Assembly (NCBI GenBank): GCA_026874595.1 | Contig: CM049311.1 | Span: 50,781,676-50,845,675, forward strand | Direction of reading: 5' to 3' | From: Sipunculus nudus | Lineage: Eukaryota > Annelida > Sipuncula > Golfingiida > Sipunculidae | Length of the DNA: 64,000 nt | Part shown: positions 1 to 10,915 of the stretch, piece by piece | Layout of the letters: every line of letters starts with the position of its first letter | Position numbering within the stretch: the first letter of the stretch is position 1 | The notes under the pieces: model-generated | The model's database searches: none | Seen by the model: the letters and a program-made list of their open reading frames with translations, nothing else | Told to the model about the DNA's origin: nothing | Translations under genes and position numbers: made by a program

Positions 1-1016
1 GATTGATTAAACAATTTTCTGTAACTGGTAGAACTCCTAATAAAACTGTTTTCCTACTTATACCCGGCAGTGTAATACTTAATGATTCTAACCACGATTG
101 TATTTTAAAATATAGGTTCTTTGAAACAAAACATTCTAAAAATAAATGTGTTATAGTCTCATATTCAGTATGACAATATGAACAGCGTGGAGTATCGGAC
201 AATTTCCATTTATGTAACCAATAGTTAACTGCTAAATAATTATGTATCACTTTAAATTAAAACTCTCTACTGTACATATCCAAGGAAGTTTGATGTATTA
301 AATTATAAACATTTTTCAAGTCTTCTGGACTTAAACTTGTGGTTTTAACCCAATTGTTTTCTTGTGTTGGTGGCACTAATATTTGTTTAATCAAAACTTT
401 GTACACTGTCCTTGAGTCTAATTTTAAAAGGTTGCATATTCCACCAATTGTTTGAATAAGATCAAATCCATCTTTAGATACAATTTCTAATTGCCCAGAA
501 GCCTTCAACTTTACTCTTTCAATCCAATCCTTTGGTACTGCATCAACGATAGACCTCCATTGCATAAACTCTTTTACTGATACAACTGGGTAAGCCCTCT
601 GAAACTCATTCCAGGTATAAAGATTACCTGTTGCATTCATCAAATCTCCAATTGTTTTAATGTTATAAACATCAAGAGTAGCATAATAAAATGACTTACT
701 ATTTATCTTTAAGAAAGAATTGTTCCAGAGTGGCTGTATTCTAACGTCTTCTGCTGTCTGTGGAATAACTGTTACATAATTAGACCACTCTTTCAGACAT
801 TTTTTATAAAATGATAACATGTTTCCTGGAACCCTCTTCACATCAAAATTTGAAGACACTGACGTTACCCCTCCTATAGATTTTAAATAATACTGTGGGA
901 TTATTTTCCATGTTGCATCACCTGCCACAATCAAATGTTTGATCCACATTATGTTCTGTGTTTTTAATCGAGTTCTTACATCTGGAAACTTTATTCCACC
1001 CTTTTCATAATCACCA
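1..1016 (-). mobile_element. LINE copy A, L1/Tx1-type, 5'-truncated, runs off left edge
   Basis: This is the C-terminal half of ORF2 of a non-LTR retrotransposon read on the minus strand. It aligns without gaps to 2049-3064 (constant offset 2048). The only difference I found is position 936 (T) versus 2984 (C), which changes one Arg to His. Similarity stops abruptly at 1016, the 5' truncation point; the 3' end lies outside the window. It carries the same premature stop as copy B (257-259). The conserved reading downstream of the stop (IHNYLAVNYW, then a CxxC zinc-knuckle region) is the usual L1/Tx1 ORF2 C-terminus. Family placement is from motif resemblance, not a search. Confidence 0.9.
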
Positions 1017-1398
1017 TAGCATAGTGTGTCACTTCAAATTTAGGTCTCTCAGTTTTACTTGGCAGATCTAGAGTAATCCAAACTTATATCTCTCTGTCTT
1101 CATATGTAAGATCAGATATAATTATATTTATGTGCCACAAGTCCAAGAAATTTGTTTTATCATACAAAATTCATTGATGTGATGCTGATTGAGAAATGAT
1201 ATCATAGCACATTCAACAAAAAACAAGACATCCAGAGGTCATGCACTTGCTGAAATTCAGACAAACAGTAATACCAAGGTCAAGGTCAGTGAGGGCAGTG
1301 TGACATAAAATGTGGTACAGTTTATGTGGCTGTGACTATTTTCAATAAAGATGTGAAGGTTAAACTCTGACCCAGATTGAAAAACAGATAACTATAAC
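1017..1398. other. Unassigned spacer between the two LINE copies
   Basis: AT-rich sequence with no long ORF and no match I can see to other repeats in the window. It is the host sequence between the truncated 5' end of LINE copy A and the poly(A) tail of copy B. The text just left of the tail (ACTATAACTT, 1391-1400) recurs at 9234-9243, a weak candidate for a target-site duplication. Confidence 0.5.
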
Positions 1399-1863
1399 TT
1401 TTTTTTTTTTTTTTTTTTTTTATTCTCAAAAGACAAATGATACAACAATTACACTACATGACATGACAAATTACATTACATCACATAAACAATGAATTAC
1501 ACAAGCAAACATAATTGAACATTGAGCTGACACTATACAATTCACACCACAATACATATTACTCACAAGTTACAGTTACAGAAAAAAACACATGCTATAA
1601 AATATTGATAGTTTCTGTGGAATACAAAGTCTTTTAACTATGCATAATATATAATACTTTTTTTTACATGGATCCATAGGGACCTGTATTTATCTATGTA
1701 AAAAAATAGTATTTACATCAAGGTGCTTCAGATCTAAACTGGTGTATGAGCACCTCTATGCATCTACATATACATATGCATATACATACTTCTATATACA
1801 CATGGACGCTCATACACATATACACATATATATTTATTACATTAGTTTCAAGTTAATGACTAA
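1399..1863 (-). other. LINE copy B 3' UTR and poly(A) tail
   Basis: Poly-T of 23 nt at 1399-1421 is the poly(A) tail of the minus-strand element; the remaining ~440 bp up to the ORF2 stop are AT-rich and non-coding, with a CATACA/TATACA-rich part near 1760-1835. A poly(A) tail rather than a short tandem repeat fits the L1/Tx1 group. Confidence 0.75.
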
Positions 1864-4800
1864 TTAGTGCAAATGAGGTAACATTATGTTCCGTTTCTTT
1901 ACATGTAAGGACATTTTATCTTTACTTTGTGCAATAGTATACTCAGTGTTTTGTACAGATATTATTCTACGAACAAAATCTGCAAAAAGGTCGACTTCAT
2001 ATTCTTTTCTATTAAAATACAGAGTAAGTTTATATGTCAATATAATCTGATTGATTAAACAATTTTCTGTAACTGGTAGAACTCCTAATAAAACTGTTTT
2101 CCTACTTATACCCGGCAGTGTAATACTTAATGATTCTAACCACGATTGTATTTTAAAATATAGGTTCTTTGAAACAAAACATTCTAAAAATAAATGTGTT
2201 ATAGTCTCATATTCAGTATGACAATATGAACAGCGTGGAGTATCGGACAATTTCCATTTATGTAACCAATAGTTAACTGCTAAATAATTATGTATCACTT
2301 TAAATTAAAACTCTCTACTGTACATATCCAAGGAAGTTTGATGTATTAAATTATAAACATTTTTCAAGTCTTCTGGACTTAAACTTGTGGTTTTAACCCA
2401 ATTGTTTTCTTGTGTTGGTGGCACTAATATTTGTTTAATCAAAACTTTGTACACTGTCCTTGAGTCTAATTTTAAAAGGTTGCATATTCCACCAATTGTT
2501 TGAATAAGATCAAATCCATCTTTAGATACAATTTCTAATTGCCCAGAAGCCTTCAACTTTACTCTTTCAATCCAATCCTTTGGTACTGCATCAACGATAG
2601 ACCTCCATTGCATAAACTCTTTTACTGATACAACTGGGTAAGCCCTCTGAAACTCATTCCAGGTATAAAGATTACCTGTTGCATTCATCAAATCTCCAAT
2701 TGTTTTAATGTTATAAACATCAAGAGTAGCATAATAAAATGACTTACTATTTATCTTTAAGAAAGAATTGTTCCAGAGTGGCTGTATTCTAACGTCTTCT
2801 GCTGTCTGTGGAATAACTGTTACATAATTAGACCACTCTTTCAGACATTTTTTATAAAATGATAACATGTTTCCTGGAACCCTCTTCACATCAAAATTTG
2901 AAGACACTGACGTTACCCCTCCTATAGATTTTAAATAATACTGTGGGATTATTTTCCATGTTGCATCACCTGCCACAATCAAACGTTTGATCCACATTAT
3001 GTTCTGTGTTTTTAATCGAGTTCTTACATCTGGAAACTTTATTCCACCCTTTTCATAATCACCAATAATTGCATTATATTGAACCTTTGGTCTTTTACCA
3101 TTCCATAAAAACTTTTTTAAATACTGTGTAACATTTTCAACAAATGATTTTGGTGCAATAGACATATTACATACATAAAGTATTTTTGACAAAGCAAGTG
3201 TTACACATTTTCCGTCCGACCAAATATTGTAAGGGTTCTACATGACCACATATTTAGAACAGTCTTTAACTTTGCCTCTGTACTATGGAAATTTAACTTT
3301 AGAAAAATATCTGTATCATACGAAAAAAATATCCCTAATATTCTGATTGCAGAACATGTTAAATTGACCCATTTACATGATATTGGTTTATCCTGTCTAA
3401 CTTTCCAGTCACCCAACCAGGCTGCTTCTGACTTATCAAAATTAACTCTAAGTGATGTATACTCTTCAAATAATTCAAATATTGAAACCAACGACTTAAA
3501 TGACTGAACGTCTGATAAGAAAAATGTCACATCATCTGCAAACAGTGTTAGTTTAATTTCTTTGTCCCCAACTGTAATACCTTTTACATTCATATTGTTC
3601 CTTACCATCTGTGTCATAACTTCCATAACAAGAATAAACAAATATGGTGCAATCGGGTCTCCTTGTTTTGTACCCCTTGACATAGTAAAATAATTGGTGG
3701 AGAACCCATTATTTAAAACACAACTTGAGGTGTTTGTATGCAAAAGTTTGACCCAATTAATGAACATTGGCCCAAAGCCAAGACGCTTTAACACACACAA
3801 CATAAAACCTTGATCCACTGAATCAAAAGCTGCAGCAAAATCTGCCCCAAATAGTATACCAGTTGTATTTTCATTATTACAAAACTCAATAACATCTGAT
3901 ATGAGCCTTATTGAATCACCTATGTATCGGCCTGGCACAAAAGCAGTTTTATCTATATTTACTAATTTCTGTAGAACTTTACTTAACCTAGATACTAATA
4001 TTTTACTTAATATTTTACAATCCACATTAATCAAGCTGATGGGGCGCCAAGCATTGATATATCTTACATCTTTACCAGTCTTTTCTAAAAGTGTGATTAC
4101 ACTTTGTCTCTGGCTTGTGGTCAACTCTCCAACTTTATAACATTCATTTAAACAGGCAGTCATTTCTTTTCCAAGTTCACCAAAGAAACACAAATAAAAT
4201 TCCTTGCCCAAGCCATCATTACCTGGGGTCTTATTATTAGCCATGGCTTTGATAGCCTGATGTACATCTGCAAGAGTGATCATACCCTCACATGAAGCTG
4301 CTTCATCATCATTTAATTCAGGCAGATCTTCAACAGTTAGCAAAAAATTATCAAATTCTTGTTTTGTTTTATGAATTTTTCTTTTGAATTTCTCTGAGTA
4401 ATAATTATATATCTGAGACATAATTTCTTTGGGTTTTATGATCTCCCTGTCATTCACAAGTAACTTTCTAATACAGGTCTTACTTTTATTTCTATGCTCT
4501 AAATTTAAAAATTATTTATTACTACGTTCACCTTGCTCACACCATTGGGCTCTTGAGCGGATAATAATACCTTGTGTTATTTCATTATAACAATCTTCTA
4601 GCCTGTTTTTAATCCTGATATATTTCTCTTTATTAGCTGTATTTGGTTCTCTATCTAATGCACTTTCCATTTCTTCCATTTCCTTCTCTAAAGCTAAGTA
4701 CTCTTCCTTAAATTTTTTCTTTTTCTTTTTAGAATATTCTATTGTAAATTTCCGTATATTGTATTTCATGTATTCCCATTTCCTTTGTGCATCTAGTTGT

Positions 4801-5652
4801 AGTTGATCAGCTTCCGTTTTAATAGAAATAATGTGCTCTTTCATTTTATTGACGTAATTTTCATCTTTGAGCAATGAGCAATTAAATTTCCAGAAGGATG
4901 GACTGGCGATCCTTCAGTAACACCCCCTATTTTGAGCTCCACCGCAGAATGGTCAGATCCTATACTTGGTATAACAGTGCATGATGATATTAATGGTTGT
5001 AATGATGAAGAGACTAAGAAAAAATCAAGATGACGCTGAGTTAACGGATTTAATCTTCTCCATGTATACCGTTTAGCCTGAGGATTCCTAATACGCCATA
5101 TATCACATAATTCCAATGATTCTATGATGCTGTTCATTGTTTCGATTGTATTATATTTCAAAGTTAAATTACCACCATGTGCATCATTTTCCGAGAAACA
5201 AAAATTAAAATCTCCTCCCCATATTATCTGTGTACTTTCCTCCAGTTCAAATTTACTGTTTATCACATCAAACACATGACTATAACAACTTACTTGCCCT
5301 GGTTCACTATTCGGACCATATATATTAATTAATAAAAATGGTGACCCTTGAATCCTGCAATATATAAAAACATATCTCCCGTCTGGGTCTGTTATTTTAT
5401 TAAGCAACGTAAACTCTAACTTGTCACCAATTAGTACTAACGTTCCCCTGGCTTTATTTGTACCATGTGACAAGAACATCTGTCCCCTCCATTGATTTTT
5501 CCAAGCCTGTTCACAGTTATTGTCTGAATGGGATTCCTGTACATAACATATACCATAATCTATTCCATGCTTATAACACCAATTAAGAAGTTTTCTTCCT
5601 TGACATAGTTTCTTATTCCATTTACATTTATAGTTAAAATTTTAAATTTCAT
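1864..5652 (-). pseudogene. LINE ORF2: APE endonuclease / reverse transcriptase, inactivated
   Basis: About 1260 codons from an ATG at 5652, the normal length for L1/Tx1 ORF2. The N-terminus reads MKFKILTINVNGIRN (endonuclease motif), followed in another frame by YVQESH (catalytic Glu), WGGDFNF (near 5215) and SDHSAVEL (near 4940). The RT has ADFAAAFDSVD (motif A) and LFADDVTFF (motif C, near 3530-3550). The C-terminus has a zinc knuckle CxxC-x7-H-x4-C near 2175-2235. Defects are a frameshift near 5605, another near 4890-4910, a stop at 4512-4514 inside an SNK-FLNLE context where Tyr is expected, a frameshift near 3200, and a stop at 2305-2307 between REF and FKVIHN. The enzyme would nick target DNA and prime cDNA synthesis; this copy cannot. 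Confidence 0.88.
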
Positions 5653-6035
5653 AAGCTCATCAATCACTGTGTCCAAAAGAGTAATTCCATAAAACTGAAG
5701 GTACACCTAAATATAAAATACAGTAATTGCAATAATTGCAAACGATGGTTCCATTTAATGATGTCTGTACAAAAACCACAGTTCATATCAAATCCACAAA
5801 AGAGATACATAGCGGGACACACATGAATAAAGAACATCAAACATTTAAAGAAAACACTTATAAACATAACTGGTACCCTTATCCAGCTTGGGCCAATCAT
5901 CCTTCGTACAAAAGATTGATACAAGGTATTCATTTATATGTACATATATTTATATGTACACAAACTTTTGTGAAGTACAAATAGTACTGAGGCACATTAT
6001 GCCGGTATGATATGCACATAAAAAAATATAACATG
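5653..6035 (-). other. LINE inter-ORF spacer
   Basis: About 380 bp between the ORF1 stop (6036-6038) and the ORF2 start (5652). No coding signal; the short ORFs here overlap on both strands and look random. It may help ORF2 translation in the parent element, but nothing in the sequence shows how. Confidence 0.5.
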
Positions 6036-6155
6036 TTATCTAACAAGCACTTCATCCAGACTTTCCCCGTAGTTTACTCTGTGTATTTTACCTTCATGTG
6101 TTTTGGCAAAAACCTTACTATTCCAGGTCCATGCATCTTTAATTCTACTATCATT

Positions 6156-8044
6156 AGCTCAGCTGACTATAAGTCATCTGAGCTATAGTCGTGGTCCATT
6201 GTCCGTCGTCCGTCCGTCCGTCCGTCCGTAGATGTGGCACGTTTTGAAACTGTAAGACCTAGGAATCCAAAATTCAGCATAATGTTAGATGTCCCCAAGA
6301 TCTCCTACCAAGCCGAAAACTGGGTCTTTGCGACTTCGTTCCTTTGAGAAATTAAGGAAAAACCTCAATTTTTTATTAAAAACCTATTTTCACACTTCAG
6401 GACTGCCTAATATCAAAACCACTCATCTGTTTTTCCTCATATTTACCATAAATATTCCTCTATATAGTTTCTATGTACATGCCAGAAATTAAGTCTGTTA
6501 AGTATAAATTCTTTAAGTTATGGGCCCAAACATAATGTACTTTGTAAAAAATCAGAAAAAATACTTACTCACTTAACATGAAAAATTTTGAAACTAGAGT
6601 CTATTTTCCCAAGTATATAACTATGTTTAATTAAGATTCAATTGTTTACCCAAAATTAGATCTGAATTTTGTAAATTTTTTAAGTTATTCGCATAATAAT
6701 AAAATCAGTATCTTAAATTTTGCCCAACTTTGACCATGGCACTTTTTTTTCTGTTAGTACCATTGATTTAATTTTCACAGCATGTAAACATAAATATTTA
6801 ATTTGTTTAAATCTTAAATTTGAAAATAAAAGCTTGAAAATTAGGCTAGTTATTGATTTTTTTTCTTGAGGCTCGGTTGTAGTCATTTGCTTTGATTACA
6901 GTTTACAGATGCAGGGTCCCACTCCAGGTCAATGGAAGTCAGCTATGCTAGGGTTTCTGATTTGTTACAGTCACTGGGGGAGATCCCCTGCTGTGACAGG
7001 TGTACAGTTATTCTCATATCACCAATCGACCCCCCCCCCCCCCCCCCGGCAAACCCAACCCACCAAGTGTTATGCAGTAATTGTAATTACTGCATTGTAT
7101 CTCCTTCATTGTAATGCTGTTTCCACTCAGATATGCAAAAACTTTCCTTGAAAAGGTAATTCAAGGTGTAATCCAGAAGATGCAATGTTGTGTAATGTGG
7201 CATTTTTAAAGAAATCAATTTTCTTTTAAATGATTTTAACAAATATAATTGAACCCATCGGTATGCTTAAATTTAAAAATTTGATGCACATTATGGATAA
7301 ATAAAGACACATTTAAAAATTGTGAAATCTAAATCAGGTATTATTTTAAGATATTTATTGTTTTGCAGGTTTAAAAGATATATTTTTGTGGTAAAAAATA
7401 AATAAACATTTATATGCATGTTGTGGTGTTATCTGACAAGATTGAGATTTATGATGATGCAATTAAGAATTATGAAACAACTTTTATATTCGGATATATA
7501 TGTTATATTGGAAATGTATAGAAATATAAACTTATAATAAAAAAAATTGATGTAATAAAAAAAATGAGGATTCAATACAAACATTTGTTCATTATTTTCC
7601 TGCTTCAGCAGAATTTGAGATCAGGCTTTGTTTGCCCTGTTTTATGTTGTTAATTAGTTATATTTCAGCTGTATAAATTTCATTAAAAAAATACATTTAT
7701 ATTTATTAAAATATATTATACAAAAAATAGATTCAATTGAACAAATGTGTAAACTACTGAAATGTCAACAGTTAATCAAAAAGCCAACTAATGATCATGG
7801 TAATATTACAGATCATTTGTTCACAAACTGCTCACATGCTTCAATTTCAACATTAGGAAACACATGGTCAGGTCACAAAATATTATTTGCAACAATTTCT
7901 TGCTCATCAATACAAACCAATCATATAAACCAATCATGGCCTTTATTACCTCTTCCTCTTACACAGCATCTCCATTTGATATTATTTTAGATTTTTACCT
8001 TCAAGGTCAACTTCAGCTGAGCATAGTGACCCATAGGTCCCTTG
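6156..8044 (+). mobile_element. Non-autonomous DNA element, 'hairpin family', inserted in LINE ORF1
   Basis: It begins with a hairpin (AGCTCAGCTGAC, 5-nt loop, GTCATCTGAGCT) and a GTCCGTC run (6205-6228), and ends ...GCTGAGCATAGTGACCCATA then GGTCCCTTG. GCTCAGCTGA near the start and its complement near the end form a short inverted repeat. No transposase is present. Two bases (TT, or AA on the other strand) seem duplicated at the target. A poly-C tract (7030-7047) lies inside. The family recurs at 15739-18355, 37532-38767 (inverted), 63292-64000 and as degenerate pieces. Superfamily is unknown to me; the style resembles short interspersed elements common in bivalves. Confidence 0.75.
7030..7047 (+). 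repeat. Poly-C tract (18 nt)
   Basis: Uninterrupted C run inside the hairpin-family element; a related tract followed by GGCAAA occurs at 26611-26622 in a diverged relative, so it belongs to the element. Length is likely polymorphic. Confidence 0.85.
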
Positions 8045-8742
8045 TTTTTAACTCTATTGTACAACTTCTGCATTTCAATACACATGTCATCTAAGATTAT
8101 AACCCCACTGTTTTTAAGTTTCTTTCTTTCCTTGAGGACCTGAAGTTTATCTTCATTACACATGAACTTGACAACAATACCCCTGTTTGACTCACTGTTG
8201 TATTGTCCTACTCTATGAGCAGCATCGATAGCACTATTGTCCATGTGTATGTCAAGCTTTCTCATGAAGAGTGATAATACAACCTGCCTGGTATCCTCCT
8301 TTTTACCTTTGTCTGTTGCACCTAGTATTCTTATGTTGTCTTTCCTAGAGTATTGTTCATTTTTTACTGCCAATACTTTGGTCTCTTTTGCCATGGCATT
8401 GACATTGTCATATTCATTTACCAGGGTAGCATTTACTTCCTGTAATCTAATGACCTCTTCCTCCAGTTTGTTAATTCTATTTTCCAAGGGTTTAATACAC
8501 TTTTCCTTAATTTGATCCTCTATTTCTGTAACAATTGACATTTTGAATTCTGCTATGATATCTTTCTTAAACTCTTCCAATATCTCCCTAAATCTGTCCT
8601 CTGTTAATTCACTCATGCTGTCTTCTAAATTAGTATGTTCTAATTCTAAACACTGTTTGATCTTTTTGGAATTTATAGTTGGGGATTCAGATGATGAGCT
8701 AGAGCAATCTGACCTTGTTCTCTTACTGTCTTCCTTGGGCAT

Positions 8743-9420
8743 ATTCTGTTAATCACATACTGAGAAAAGATAACGCTACATTTCACTAGTACCAGTCAAA
8801 CAAAATTACCACATTACCTCCTATAGTCGATGCATTGGCCCAAGCTTACCCTGGTTCAACACAACATTGTGACAAGGGTCAATGGGTACCTGTCGTGTTA
8901 CCTGGTGTGCAGTGTTTTAGCAGGCCTCAGTGACCACTGGAGCATTGAGACTCCCAAGTATTCAACCTGTAATCCCCCTTTACAATACTGTACTGGCCCA
9001 CTCAATTTCCCCTCCCTATTGGAAACCAAAAACCGAAAAAAAGTATGGAATTTCTCCAAAAATACTCTACACTTGGTTACAAAATTTTGACAGGGTATCA
9101 ATGGTTCACTGATAAAAACTTAAACCAAATTTTGTAAATGTGACTCACTTAGTTCCTGTATTAAATTACCAATTTGTGATCTCCATGTGAAGCATGTCAT
9201 GCCTGCATGAGTGCACATCAGGGACTATAACTTATCATAAAGAATACAAAGAGGAATAAAATGAGTAATAGTTTGTAAAGATTGGACCAATATTGACAAA
9301 GATACAATGGACATATATTTTGACAGGTTTTCATGACCCTGACCTTGAACTTTGACATATATAAAAATACACATACAGCTTTAAGAAATTGTTCTGATAT
9401 ATGTAGTTAAATGTTACAAA
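8743..9420. other. LINE 5' flank and unassigned sequence
   Basis: The first tens of bases upstream of ORF1 are presumably LINE 5' UTR, but I cannot place the boundary. Overlapping ORFs at 8830-9112 on both strands show no recognisable protein. From about 9240 the text (e.g. TGACCCTGACCTTGAACTTTG near 9340, first 20 bases shown in part) begins to resemble the repeat units described next. Confidence 0.4.
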
Positions 9421-10440
9421 GTGATTCCTAGTAAACTGTTGTCTGTAGAATGGTATATATCATATGCAAGCACCAGTAAGTAGGCAAAATTGAGGACAAC
9501 TGACATGCTGACAGAGTGACATTTTGAAGTGTTTTGAAGTGACAGACATACCGACAAAGTGACACAAACTTGAGACCAGATGACTTGATGCACAGGAAGA
9601 AAATAAGTTATACTTTATGCAATTCAGGTTTACAGTTTTGGAGGTATTACCAAAAAAATGATATGTTGCATCGGATTGATTGCATTGCCCCCTAGCAACC
9701 ATATCCTAAAAATGAAAAATCATCTTCAAGATATTAGTGTATGACATAAGATGTACCAGTTTCAAAGGATTTCAGCAAAACTGTGGCCTGTAGAATGCTA
9801 TATGTAAACACAAGTACCATCAAGCAGGTAAAATTGAGAACAACTGACCAACAGACAGACATACTGACAAAGTGACACAAGGCTGAGACCAGACAACTTG
9901 AACAGATTATGGAGAAGACCTAGAGGAGGAAAATAAGCTATAGTTTATGTAATGAAGGTGCACATTTTTGGAGATATTACCAAAAAAATGATATGTTGCA
10001 GTAGTTTGATTCCAGTGCCCCCTAGCGGCCATATCTCAAAAATGAAAAATCATCCACAAGATATAAGTGTATGACATAAGATGAACCAGTTTCAAAGGAT
10101 TTAAGCAAAACTGTGGCCTGTAAAATGCTGTATGTAAGACACAAGTAACATCAAGCAGGTAAAATTGAGAACAACTGACAAATAGACAGACATACTGACA
10201 AAGTGACACAAGCCTGAGACCAGATGACTTGAACAGTGCAGCACCTATAGCAGGTAAAATTGAGAACAACTGACAGACAGACAGACAGACAGACACTGAC
10301 AAAGAGACTCAAAACTGAAAAAAGATTACTGGACAATGTTATGGAGAAGACGCAGAGGAAGAAAATGAATACTGACAAACAAACACACAAACAGACATAT
10401 CCAACCAACCAACATGCTTGCAGAAATCTTGGATTTCTGG
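9421..10440 (+). repeat. Degenerate tandem array, ~330-340 bp unit (left block)
   Basis: Three diverged units, marked by 'TGTGGCCTGTAGAATGCTAT'-like text at about 9437, 9782 and 10114, each followed by 'ACAACTGAC...ACAGACAGAC', a stretch near 'AAGCTATAGTTTATGTAAT', and 'CCCCCTAGCGGCCATATC'. The last unit ends in an AGAC run (10272-10291) and a hairpin near 10412-10444 (GCTTGCAGAAATC / GATTTCTGGCAAGC). The same unit builds the large block at 35210-41890. It lies upstream of, or in an intron of, gene A. No coding content. Confidence 0.8.
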
Positions 10441-10815
10441 CAAGCAATAAATAGGAACATGGAATACAAATTATATAAGAAATACATATGAAAGACTAAA
10501 AAAGTAGATAAGATCAAATTAAATTAATGTGATATATATTTGACTATAATTATATCAAACTGGCATATTCAAAATAAAAGTTTCATATATACACACACAA
10601 AATGACAACAAATGAATATCTGTATAATGGGTTAAAAAATCTAATACTCAGGGCACCCTTATCATATATCTACCTGCTTTGCGAGTCTTTTTTGGTACTT
10701 TGTATTGAAATCTCTGTTTTATGAGTACTCTGACTTTTATATGTCAAGAGACTAAAATTTAGATCCATGTATCATTTACTACAACATGCTGTTTTGTTTT
10801 TCCAATATTTCAAAG

Positions 10816-10915
10816 GATATACAGTATTTCTCATCCAGACACAGTCGCTGGCCTGAGATGCAAGGTAGCCTCACAAGCCTACGAGTTCTGCACTACCCAC
10901 CACTGGGAGATAGAA
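10816..10915 (+). CDS. Gene A exon: DIQYFSSRHS ... LHYPPLGDR
   Basis: 100 nt, phase 0 start, one base left over at the end; donor GTAAGC at 10916. The start after TTTCAAAG is chosen because the matching exon of gene B is also exactly 100 nt and starts with the same Asp codon ([10 protein letters not shown]). This segment precedes the first iron-ligand strand. Confidence 0.85.

Larger units (their letters stand above)
6036..8742 (-). pseudogene. LINE ORF1 (coiled coil + RRM-type nucleic-acid-binding protein), split by a DNA element
   Basis: ORF1 starts with MPKEDSKRTR at 8742. It has a Ser-rich acidic N-terminus, then a long coiled coil (about residues 45-120, with EIEDQIKEK and INKLEEEVIRLQE heptads), then an L1-ORF1-like RNA-binding region (NEQYSRKDNIRILG ... 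DAAHRVGQ ... GIVVKFM). The reading after LYNRVK comes from the inserted element and ends at 7987. The true C-terminus is on the far side of the insertion (6155-6036): NDSRIKDAWTWNSKVFAK, then a tail ending DEVLVR. The frame is kept if the element and a duplicated dinucleotide are removed. ORF1 protein binds LINE RNA in the RNP; this copy was intact until the insertion. Confidence 0.85.
1399..8760 (-). mobile_element. LINE copy B, nearly full-length L1/Tx1-type retrotransposon (defective, with nested insertion)
   Basis: A non-LTR retrotransposon on the minus strand. From its 3' end it shows a 23-nt poly(A) tail (poly-T at 1399-1421), a 3' UTR (1422-1863), ORF2 (5652 down to 1864), an inter-ORF spacer, and ORF1 (8742 down to 6036), which is split by a DNA element at 6156-8044. 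ORF1 has a coiled coil and an L1-type RNA-binding region; ORF2 has an APE-type endonuclease, reverse transcriptase and C-terminal zinc knuckle. The 5' boundary is uncertain (somewhere 8743-9240). ORF2 has two premature stops and at least three frameshifts, so this copy cannot make its own machinery. Confidence 0.88.

Noticed and set aside
6289-6492. 67-codon ORF almost identical to the ORF at 15880-16083
   Set aside because: Both lie at the same place in two copies of a non-autonomous DNA element; similarity follows from shared descent, the frame has no recognisable domain, and the surrounding non-coding sequence is equally similar.
1391-9243. ACTATAACTT as LINE target-site duplication
   Set aside because: Only about 8-10 bp, AT-rich and partly overlapping the poly-T; the 5' end of the LINE could not be placed independently.
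10036-10517. Minus-strand ORFs rich in VCLSVCLSVC
   Set aside because: Translations of the AGAC/ACAGAC repeats at the end of array units; the same appears at 35211, 36620 and 41630.
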